Part shown: positions 54,887 through 64,000 of the stretch, in pieces
Numbering within the stretch: the first letter of the stretch is position 1
Layout of the letters: each line of letters begins with the position of its first letter
NCBI GenBank assembly: GCA_002118135.1
Contig: BDIU01000319.1
Span: 1 to 64,000, forward strand
Origin: Trebouxia sp. TZW2008
Taxonomy: Eukaryota; Chlorophyta; Trebouxiophyceae; Trebouxiales; Trebouxiaceae
DNA: 64,000 bases
Reading direction: 5' to 3'
Notes under the pieces: generated by a model
Told to the model about the DNA's origin: nothing
Database searches by the model: none
Seen by the model: only the letters and a program-made list of their open reading frames with translations
Program-made: the position numbers and the translations under genes

Positions 54887-57800
54887 TCATGACCGCATGT
54901 CTGCCAAATCTGTTTCGATTTGAGTGGTCAGAGCATTCCTGTCTTTGCGCTTCAGAAAGTTGGACTCTGCTATGCATGTGACCAGCATCAGAATCTGGCT
55001 TTGTGTGTATTCTGGATGCGTCAGTGCCCATCTATGCAGCTCATCACCCCAAGGGATGTAGAAAGCCTACAAGTCAGCAGAACAAAAACAGTGCTCAGTT
55101 CACAGAAACAAAATGGTTCTGTCCAAGGCGATCCCCATCAGCTGTTGCTGGGCTTCTGTTGCTGTGCATCAAACAAATGCAGCAGAATTTGACGGCTTGT
55201 GGTACACACAAAACCAAGTCAATTTGGCATTGAGTGTCATGCCAATTGGCGGGAACTTGAACAGTCCTGCATGCCAGGAAATTACAAGCAACATTACCTT
55301 GATGTAGTTGTCTATGATGCGCAGGGCGTCTGCAACCATGGCTGCAGTCACTGGGTCTCGCGGCGTCTTGCTGCTGATGCTTTGCAACCCAGACTGGACA
55401 GCCTGCACAGCATTTGAAGCATTAGCAGATGTTGAGTGTTGAAGTCAGTGTATCATCGTGCTTAATCCTCAACACACAATTTGTAACATGTGGCATTTGA
55501 GATCATGAATCACCGGGATGCAGTGTAAGATGTTGAATGTGCAGTATCCTGCGCCAATGCGCGGTATGCAAGCATCTTGAAATATCTATCACTGGAATGG
55601 AGAGCATGGTGACTTACTGCATTGGCAGCAAGACGCTGCCTGTGCACAAATCATGCCTGATCATGAGCATTTGGGATTTGCAGCCCAATCTGCGCTTGCC
55701 TGGCTAGCATTTATTATGATACTTAGTCTCATTAAAGTTAACATCATGTATCCTGACTTCGGCACCATGAGGCTGGCCTGGCTAGGCAAGACTTGCGCCA
55801 CTCACACCTCACACATGTATAAAAAGCTAGTCGTGTGTTGTGGTGCTGATTCTGATTGCAGTCATGACTTTTGTAATCACATTACTTGATAACAGTTACT
55901 GTTTATTGTACTGATATTGCTATAGCTACAGCATGGGTACCTGCAGGTCAAGGCTCATGGCCGCTCGGCCCATCATGGTACAGCGCGCTTTGGCACCCGC
56001 CCGCGCCAGCCCCTCCAGCATCATTTCTGCCGTGAACTGCAACGCATGATTCCACACCTGCAGGCATGACAAACACAACTTTGATCCTGTGCCCATGATA
56101 CTATGCAATACTGTTGAGGCACGGAAGGTTTGCGTCACAAGGGCTGAGGCATGTGCATGTGACCTGGCACCCAACTGCGTCAGCCCCTCCAGCATGCTGT
56201 GAACTGCAACGCGTGATTCCACATCTAGAAACACCGTCACACACAAGTGAGGGCAGCTTGGGATAATGTCGCAACATGACAGCACCAAATGATGCATGTG
56301 AATGTGGCTTGGCCCCTGCCTGTGCCAGCCCCTTTAGCATCATCTCTGCTGTGAATTGCAGCGCATGATTCCATTTACAACAACAACAGCCAAGCAGGAG
56401 CTAGCAGCCATGTGCAATGTCTGCCACATTGTTAGCTGCCATTGTTGCCTAGGACTTCCCAGCGAGGGCAGAATCTTCTCAGCAGCAGTCAGCAGTCAAA
56501 ACACTTCCTGAAGCACATGACAACAATGACCAAGCATAAGCTAGCAGCCATGTGCAATGTCAGCCACATTGTGAGTCGCTGCTGTTGTTTTTGACTTGCC
56601 ACAAAGGGCAAGAGCTTCTTAGCATCAATCAGCAGTTTGAGTTGTTCCTGCCTAGCAGCGCTCAGTGCCATTGATGTCAATCAAGCATGCAAGTGAAATG
56701 CAGCTTGCTACCTGTGTGTAAGCAAGCAGGCACGAGATAGGATTGTTGCCTTTGAGCTGCATGGTTATAGACATCAGAAGCGCTGGGCATTGACTTAGCA
56801 CTCTTGTGCTTGAGAAGCAGTTGCTGGTGCTGGTCAGCTGTCATAGGCTCTTTTTTCAAAGCTGACTGTTGAACATGAGCTACTCTGTGCGTAGGTATTA
56901 CCCTTGCCGGGTGCAAATAAGCTAAGTCTGAGCATGAAGCCCAAAGCTTTTGCAGCACGTCCAACGCTGAGCGCTGGTGCTTTACTGCTGGCAAGTAGAT
57001 TGCCTTTACGCTCACACACTTCTGGTCTAAGCCAGCAGCACTGAGCGCGGGCATCACACTCAGACTCTCCAAGCATACCTTCAGGTGCTAATTGCCGATT
57101 GCAGGCCATGTACACACCAGGACTGGCAAGCATGCAATTCCATGCATATGAGCTCTGATCTGACATGACTTGCATCAGCTACACTGAGCGTAGGCATGGT
57201 GCTCAGACGCACTCACAGCACCTTGAAGTGCGTATTGCCGTCCGCAAGCCCTGGATTCCTTGCAACTGACAAGAAAGTATCATGCCGTTTAGCAGCACTT
57301 AGTGCACGCTTGCTACTCAGTTGCAGGCCCTGTAGTTGTTGTTCTTGGCAAGGAGTTGCTGCCATGCTCATCTGGTCGACATCAGCAGGACCAAGCGTAG
57401 GCATGTTGCTCAGATGCTACCTGAACACCTTCAAGTGCTGATTGAGCAGCACGCCCACCCAAGCTAAATCTTTTGATGGGGGCTCCTCAAAGTCAAATGT
57501 ACTCGTCGCGACAGTACTCTTACACCACAAGTGCTGTTAGCAAATTCTAAATGCACCAACAGCTGGCTAGGATTTGCTTCCCTGCGCATGAGTTTCATCC
57601 TCACCTGATTTGCATCAGCAGCATTGAGCCTGGGCATGAGACTGAAACGCCCCTGGAACACCATGAATCCTCTTTTTAGGGTTTAGGGTATAGCCCTGTA
57701 CATCAAGAAGTTGCTTCTAAGCCCAACCTTACCTGATTCACATCACCAGCACTGAGCGTAGGCATGGTACTCAGTCGCTCCCGGAACACCCTCAAGTGCT

Positions 57801-60800
57801 GATTGAGCAAAACGCCAACCCAAGCAGATGCTTTAGTTGGCGGCTCCTCAAGGTTGAAGTTCTGCTCAGCAATACGGTCTGGTAGCCACTTGATGGGCAG
57901 ATTCAGCCTGGCTGCTGTGCGTAGAATGAAGTCTTGTACATCTGAGGAGGACTTGACGCTTTGGTAGAAGGTGTCTAGGGTGTGGTGCTCTGGCAAATCT
58001 TGCCTGCCCATGAGGTTGTCCCCTAGAGCATGATGCGCTGAGTGCAGCTGACTGGCCAGCGCCATGAGGGAGTCCACTGCTACCTTGCGCTCCTGCACAG
58101 ACCAGATCAAGCAGTCATTGCATGTAGTAGAAGGTGTTCAAGCTGCAGTGCTCTGGCAGGTCTTGGCAGCACATCAGATTGTTCACCAAAGCGTCCGGTA
58201 GAAGGTGTCTAAGGTGTGGTGCTCTGGCAGGTTGTGCTTGCCCATGAGATCGTCCCCCAGAGCATGATGCGCAGAGTGCAGCTGACTGACTAGCGCAATG
58301 AGTGAGTCCACTGCTACCTTGCATTCCTGCACACAACCAGTCAAGCAGTCATTGCATCTGATAGAAGGTGTCTAAGTTGTGGTCTTCTGGCAGGTCTTGC
58401 CTGCCCATGAGGTTGTCCGCTAGAGCATGATGCGCTGAGTGCAGCTAACTAGCCAAGGCCATGAGCAAGTCCACTGCTACCTTGCATTCCTGCACAACAC
58501 CTCTTGGCCACTTTTCACGAAAACAATAGAAGTGCCGAAATTTGTCGGTCTTCAAAACCTTGCTGAAATAACGAAAGAAATTGATATGACCTGAGTGATT
58601 ATCTGCTGTGAAATGTTGATGTAGATATCACTCATGTTCTTGCCATGAAAGACAATGTCCTCACCATTAGACAAAAGGGACAAACTGTATTTGCTTGGTC
58701 TTAAGTCTGCTTACCAAGTACAGCGACGCTCTATACAGGAGGATGGAATACTAATCAATTGACTACTAAATGATGTAACAAGACGCCATGAGTGAGTCCA
58801 GTGCAAGTTTGCATTGTTGCACAACTTCATTCAAGGAATCAATGTAGCAAATTGACTGGTCCACCGCAACCGTGGCTAGCTTCCGTATGCACCCAGCCAT
58901 GCTGTTCTGGACAAATTCGTTGGCTTTGTGTAGTGCCAGGTGAGAACAGCGCGTTTCAACATACGTGGGTAACACAATACATATCTCGCAAATAGGCCTT
59001 TGTGTCTGTGATGACATAATAGCAGACTTGCAGGCCCTAAAGCTTGCAGTTTTGGCACAGATTTCAAAAGCAGTTTTAAAACATTACAGAACAGCACATG
59101 TCAACAAGCCCTTTAGCTGACACAATTCCAAAATGTTTACATGATAAATCAACAGTGTACGTCTTCATCAACATCACCAAGATCACTCACGCACTGGCTA
59201 GTAAGTAAGTAGGTAGTTGTGTGACCCTGCAATGTGCATACATAAGCATTAAGGTAGATCAAACGATCAAACCTGGAGGCCATACAGGTTGCCAGGGTTG
59301 GACAGGGCAGTAGCCCCCTCAGGGCTGCCAGCAGCAGCCCCTTTACTAAAAGGTGACATCAGCTCCTTCATTTTAGAGGTCTGCCCATCAGGAGTGGAGG
59401 GCTGAAGAGCAGCTCCATTGCAAGGGCCATTGGCAACTGCCCCATGCTGCAGCAGCTTCTCCCAGGAGCTGGCGGGAATGTATGACGGGCGATACTTGAC
59501 TAACGACCGGTTGAGGATACGTAACAGAGTATTACGCAGGCGTACTGGCAGTATGTCTGCTCCTCCCTGCATGGCAGTAGCAACACAGCTATGCTGCAGC
59601 AGCTTCTTGCCGGAGCTGGCGGGAATGTGTGAAGGATAACTCTTGACCAAGGACCTGTTGAGAATACTTGATAGATTGCATGCGGGCGTACTGGCAGTAT
59701 ATGCGTAACAGGGCGTTACGCATGCACACTGGCAGTGTTTCAGCTGCCCCCTAGAAATCACACTTGATCTGTTTTCATGGCTGCCGCAGCTTTGAACAGA
59801 CTTTGATGACAAATGCGACAGACTCTTGGACGAACTTGTTGCTGCTGTTGGGGCAGACAAAAAGCAAGCAGGCAGAGGTGACAAAAAGTCATCACATCAT
59901 CCAAGTGAAAATGTAATGAAAACATTGCATATAAGAGCGGCTGCAGACTCAATCTGTTGTCTTCTTGAAGCAGGACAACATCAGCCAGGTTGACACTGCT
60001 GAATTTGCCAAAAATGGGCAGCAGGTACAACTCAGCCATGTCTGAGCGACAGGGTATGGCACAGCTGTATCTGGAGCAAAACAGTGTACCTGCTGCACAT
60101 CTTGTACCTCAACGTTGCTTTGGCAAGAAAAAACGCGACACCCAGTATGGCAGTTGCGACAGCTTTATCTGAGACAACATGCCATTCAATGACTTGATGA
60201 CAACTGCAGCCCTGACCTGTTGTTGCTGTTGGGGCAGTATGACATTAGCCAAGTTGAGACTGCTGCAGGTGTAGAAGATGTGCAGCAGGTACAGCTCAAC
60301 CATGCTTCAACACATGAAGCAACCACAGCTGTCATCACTATAGTATTTGCGGCAAGGTTTTGCATAAAACAGGCTTGACAACGCTCCTCTTGTTGCTACT
60401 GAGGAAGATTGACATCAACCAGGTTGGGGCTGCTAACGGTGCAGAACACGAGCAGCAGGAACAGCGCAGCTAAAGGGCATTTCACAGCTTGCACGACTGC
60501 TCTCCCTGGCACAAATCACACTCTTATGCAGACTTTGGAGAGAACTGCAACAGACTTAATGCTTAAATCCCTCACCTGTTGTTGCTGCTGAGGCAGGATG
60601 ACATCAGCCAGGTTGAGGCTGCTGAAGGTGTAGAAGACGTGCAGCAGGTACAGCTCAAACATCTGCGCCATGGCACAGAACACCTTGCTGGCTTCTGATC
60701 GCAGCATCAGCATCAGCTCGGCATACTCAGTCAGCCAGTTGAGCAGCCGCCACGACGCATTAGTCATCGTCGGCAGCTCTTCTGCTTCGCTACGACCTAC

Positions 60801-63800
60801 AACAGCATCAGCGCTGGCTCAGTGTACGTTGACAGCCAGCTAAGCAGCTTCTACAAGCATGATTGGAAGGTTTCTGAGTCAATCACAGCCTATCAAAGCA
60901 TGCAGCCAAAGCCAGACAGCAGCATCAGCCAATCTCAGCGCACTTGATCAGCCAATTGAGCAGCCTGCATGAGGCATCAGTCATGGTTGGCAGCTCTTCT
61001 GCATCGCTACGACCTGCACCAATTTGAATTTTGCCACTGATAGCGTGATTAGCGAGGGATTTGCCACAGATAGCGGCATCAGCAACGACAGCAGCATCAG
61101 CTCAGGGTACTAGCTAGCCAATTGAGCAGCCTCCATGAGGCATCAGTCATGGTTGGCAGCTCTTCTGCTTTGCTACAACCTGCAACAGCATCAGCTCAGC
61201 ATACTTGGTCAGCCGGTAAGCTCACAAGTTTATTGGCTTCAACATGGTTTTGTATCAGTCAAATTTGATAATGCTGCCAAGGACTGACTCAGCATATGAG
61301 GTGACACTTGCGCCCAACAATGTACGTTCGCAATAAAATGCATTGGCTGTTGTGATGCAGACAACGTAAGAAGCACATTCCAGACATGCTTACATGATTT
61401 GCACATGACAATGGTATACGTTGACAATTACATGGCCACCGAGCAATGAACTGCCACGTCAAGTCAGCTACATGCGCCCAGCTGTCTGGAAGCCGACGTG
61501 TATTGGTCAGCCGCTTCTTTGATTGCGAGCTGACCTGATGTAGATGGGGCGGGGGCTGTATCCGTGGGCACCTTCACATTCTGACCATCCTCATCAATGG
61601 AGTCTGCAAACACGTCTTCAGGCTCATCTGACATAATGGACTTGTGCGGGCTGCTGCCATCAGAGTAAGCATCCTGGGCCTCTGCATAACATGCGACAGC
61701 AATTATGCTGGTGAATTTTGAGCCTATGCACGATGTGGAGGAGTGAATGATGCATGCCACAGACTTGTGTGTGAGCTATCTGTTTGTGTGGGCTGCTCCA
61801 GTCAGAGTAACGCGTTTTGAGCCTCTGCACAACATTAAAGAAATATTTTGCATGCCAAAGTCTGCCGTGTGAGCTGTATACCGAACGTTGTTAATCCAAT
61901 AGTTTCTTGCATGCCATCATGCGACGCACTCTGATCCCATCAGAGGAAGCGTCTTGAGCCTCTGCACAACATGCAGCAGCAATCATGCCCATGAGGTTTG
62001 AGCCTCTGCACAATGTGGAGGAGCGATCTTGCGTGCCAGAAGCTTTTGTGTGTGAGCTATCTATCTGTGTGGGCTGCTGGCATCAGAATCTGCTTCTTGA
62101 GCCCTCTGGCCAACATTCAAGAGCAATCCTGCGTGCCACAAATATTGTGTTGGCTATCTATCTGTGTGGGCTGCGCCCACTAGAGACGTAAGGTTCTTGA
62201 GTCTCTGCAGAACTTAAGAGCATTCACAGGGTTTGTTGTGTATGCCAGGCACCACATGCATCAAGCATTCACAGCAGTCAGTTGAAATTTGCCTGACCGC
62301 TGCATGGGCAAAAAGCCGTGGCAAACAGTGCAAATGATGGGTGTTGCAGTGTTGCAGAACATCAATCACTTGTGAGCGTCGACACATGGAAGCCACAGTG
62401 GGTTCACACTGTGCTGCTGTTAACAACACCAGACTCAGCTATTGTTGCAGAAAACAAGTATGCAGCAAGACAAAAGGGTAAGAAAAGGAGAATGACAAGG
62501 AAGCAGGAACAGCGCCTGGGTCCAACCTCCAGGGGTTGCCTTGGGTGATTCACACACCCAACAATCATTGCACAGAAGAGGTAGCAGAATGAGAACATGC
62601 AACAACAAGAACAACAATGACAACAAGCAGCATGCAAAGGTGAGCAACAAAAATGAAACAGCAGCTCCAGAATTTGCCTTGGGCCATCCACATGTCAAGG
62701 CGGTCATGGCTTGAGCTGGCATTCCCATTTTAAGAAGCCGCACTTGCGCCAGGCAGGCTGCCACAAACATGCTTGCACAGAAGGAGTAGAAGAATGTGCA
62801 CAAGCAACCAAGGGAGAAAAAGATGATGAAGAAGAAGAGGAAAAGAAGAGAGACAGCATCCAGGGCAGGCGGAAGAGAAGGGTTGCCTCGAGCCATTGAC
62901 GCATCAAAGCTGTCATGGCTTGAGGTGGCATTCCCATTTTGAGCAGCCACAATTGCACCAGGCTGGCTCACCACTCTGAGCGTGCAAGAAGAAGAAGAAG
63001 AAGGAGGAGCAGAGGGTGGTCTTGTCATTGACAAAGAAGAAGAGGAAGAAGCAGCAAAGGCAGAAGAGGCACAACAGCACCTGGGGTAGACCTCCAAGGG
63101 TTGCCTTGGGCCATCCACACGTCAAAGCCGTCATGACTTGTGGTGGCATGTCCATTTTGAGAAGCTGCATTTGTAGTACCAGGCAGGCTGCCGCTGCTGC
63201 CTGTTTTGGCAAGCAGGCCGTTTTGGGCCTGCCCCTGTAGAGCCCTTGCCAAATCAGGCACTGTGCCCTCAGCCACGGGCAGCTTCTTCCACAGCTCCTT
63301 CTCCAGCATGCTGTGCAGCACCTACAGTAGCAGTGGTCATACAGAACATGGGAATGCTGGCTCGCTGGCGCCCACCGAACTCTGACTGTGGCAAGCAGAA
63401 CAGGCAGATCTTTGTATAGATTACACCGGGTAAGGATGGCACACATGACAAGGACAAACAAAATAGGACATCAGGACGTTGTCTCAAATGAGTAATCTCA
63501 GGTGACTCAGCATCTAAACTGAAACATGTGAGGCACAGTGCTTTCGTGAAACGAGCTAGCAGCATCTACCTCCATTTTCATTCATTCCATTCTAAACGTG
63601 TGCTGGACAGGCTCAGCAGGCCCAGCAAGCCCAGCAAGCCCAGCTAGGTCTATACTGGAGCAATCAACTGTCTCCAATCAGTCTTGTCCTAGTGCTATTC
63701 TAATCAATTTGCATGGAGAGAGGTCTACCTGCAGGTTGGCTTCATGGAAGGCAGCAAAGAACTTGCCACTCTGTCGGGACAGAACGTCTCGCAGTGAAGT

Positions 63801-63860
63801 GCACTCAGCCCCACTGAAAGCTTCGCCAATCTGCAAGATCTGCTGAGTCCACTCAAGCAC
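54887..63860 (-). CDS. VPS50: Syndetin/VPS50 (EARP complex subunit), 3' part
   Basis: Subunit of the EARP tethering complex, which acts in endosome recycling together with VPS51-53. The gene runs in from the right edge and ends at TGA 54887-54889. Exons I can define: 63729-63860 (VLEWTQQILQIGEAFSGAE, CGD-type core GKFFAAFHEANLQ), 63092-63321 (MLEKELWKKLPVA), 60576-60796 (WLTEYAELMLMLRSEASKVF, FELYLLHVFYTFSSL), one near 59273-59565, 57733-58092 (ERKVAVDSLMALASQL, RLNLPIKWLPDRIAEQ), 55941-56057 (ALQFTAEMMLEGLARAGAK), 55298-55402 (VADALRIIDNYIK) and 54887-55066 (AFYIPWGDELHRWALTHPEY, QILMLVTCIAES). Order and content match the DUF2451-type C-terminal half of syndetin. Several exons are missing from my model, and many introns hold eroded exon copies. 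Confidence 0.82.
55941..56375 (-). repeat. VPS50 exon duplication, GLARAGAK exon, three copies
   Basis: The intact exon (55941-56057) is followed upstream by two degenerate copies, near 56155-56225 (EGLTQLGARSH) and 56290-56375 (FTAEMMLKGLAQAGAKPHS). Each has a ccagcccct-cagcat core on the plus strand. Confidence 0.7.
57010..57820 (-). repeat. VPS50 exon-end duplication, five copies
   Basis: The end of the exon 57733-58092 (RERLSTMPTLSAGDVNQ, plus-strand core actgagcgtaggcatg) is repeated near 57030, 57185, 57390, 57625 and 57745. Only the last is attached to a full exon. Spacing is 120-235 bp. Confidence 0.7.
57950..58505 (-). repeat. VPS50 exon-start duplication, four copies
   Basis: The start of the same exon (QLHSAHHALGDNLMGRQDLP and acceptor ctgcac) occurs near 57960-58092, partly at 58125-58195, and again at 58195-58330 and 58355-58495. 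The functional copy is the left one, closest to the rest of the exon; a further trace is near 58785-58825. Confidence 0.75.
59420..59745 (-). repeat. VPS50 exon duplication, two copies
   Basis: Segments near 59430-59560 and 59580-59745 both code RILNRSLVK, PSYIPASS or PSHIPASS and KLLQH in the minus strand. The left copy continues into the exon ending at 59273. Confidence 0.65.
59985..60670 (-). repeat. VPS50 exon-end duplication, four copies
   Basis: The end of the exon 60576-60796 (ELYLLHVFYTFSSLNLADVI followed by a glutamine run) recurs near 60240-60305 and 60405-60465 and, changed, near 59965-60045. The trinucleotide run coding PQQQQQ is preserved in most copies. Confidence 0.72.
60750..61190 (-). 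repeat. VPS50 exon-start duplication, three copies
   Basis: Plus-strand core ttgagcagcc-catgaggcat + cagtcat occurs near 60745-60790 (functional exon start), 60955-61010 and 61125-61180. Confidence 0.7.
61490..62215 (-). repeat. VPS50 exon-start duplication, about five copies
   Basis: A plus-strand core gagcctctgcacaacat with flanking cagtcagag or catcagag recurs near 61680, 61815, 61960, 62100 and 62195. The leftmost belongs to a frame coding SIMSDEPEDVFADSIDEDGQ (61490-61690), which looks like an acidic exon of the gene. Confidence 0.6.
62510..63190 (-). repeat. VPS50 exon duplication, three to four copies
   Basis: The exon part coding NGHATTSHDGFDVWMAQGNP (63092-63190) is repeated near 62880-62965 and 62680-62755, with a trace at 62510-62550. 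A purine-rich gaagaagaag run (62815-62860 and 62985-63060) lies between copies. Confidence 0.72.
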
Positions 63861-64000
63861 CTGCAGATCATATGCTATCATCATTTCAAACTGTCTGGGT
63901 AACACCCTTTGAAAGCTGCAGTCATTCAACAGACAAGCCTGCTAAGTGGGCCTAACACAGACAAGTAGGCTTGAACAACAATGAGCTGTGCTTTGGTTGA
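63861..64000 (-). other. VPS50 intron at right edge
   Basis: Upstream of the acceptor for the exon 63729-63860. No further exon can be defined before the window ends. Confidence 0.4.

Noticed and set aside
62435..63118. Minus-strand frame of 227 codons rich in L, F and C
   Set aside because: It is a read through several VPS50 exon copies and purine-rich intron DNA; the hydrophobic runs come from the complementary gaagaag tract, not from membrane segments.

Overview
The window is nuclear DNA of an intron-rich eukaryote, most likely a green alga of the chlorophyte/trebouxiophyte kind. I infer this from the plant-type forms of its housekeeping proteins (a UDP-N-acetylglucosamine pyrophosphorylase with the plant-like WSNVC motif, a plant/algal DUF212 membrane protein, a syndetin/VPS50 subunit), GT-AG introns in almost every gene, isolated genes on both strands, and a GC content judged by eye at a little under 50%. 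The species was not identified.

Layout. 1-4.6 kb: 3' part of UDP-GlcNAc pyrophosphorylase (+). 4.6-12.1 kb: sparse region with a helical-repeat-like gene (-), a small unknown gene (-) and a coiled-coil/membrane gene (+). 13.3-14.6 kb: unknown two-exon gene (-). 14.8-47.3 kb: a dense accessory island of virus-like and transposon-like genes in several states of decay. 48.1-64 kb: host genes again: an F-box/LRR protein (+), the N-terminal acetyltransferase catalytic subunit NAA30 (-), a DUF212 divergent PAP2-type membrane protein (-), and the 3' two-thirds or so of VPS50/syndetin (-), which runs off the right edge.

The island holds two unrelated tyrosine-recombinase systems. One is Crypton-like: an intron-rich, apparently intact recombinase with a GCR1_C-like C-terminal domain (14.8-18.7 kb, +), a frameshifted relative (25.6-27.9 kb, -) and an N-terminal fragment (19.0 kb, -). 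The other is virus-like: an intact archaeo-eukaryotic primase fused to a D5/SF3 helicase (35.1-37.8 kb), a small basic protein just upstream, a minus-strand protein of unknown function, an intact short tyrosine recombinase (39.9-40.8 kb), and a very divergent histone H2B-like protein (46.9-47.2 kb). Decayed copies of the primase-helicase, recombinase and H2B-like genes lie around these, in partly conserved order, which argues for repeated insertion of one kind of element. A third piece is a gene for a herpes UL9/NCLDV-like origin-binding helicase (30.0-33.0 kb), enclosed by a 92-94 bp inverted repeat about 4.8 kb apart. Primase-helicase, origin-binding helicase, recombinase and a histone fold protein together look like the replication, integration and packaging/chromatin parts of an integrated polinton-like or giant-virus-like element; no capsid or packaging ATPase gene was recognised here.

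A second, independent theme is structural: in the host genes for UDP-GlcNAc pyrophosphorylase and VPS50, and probably in the helical-repeat gene, individual exons with their flanking splice sites are tandemly copied two to five times within the gene, usually with one copy intact and the others eroded. All exon boundaries given here are by eye from reading frame, splice-site consensus and family resemblance; no alignment or transcript data were available.
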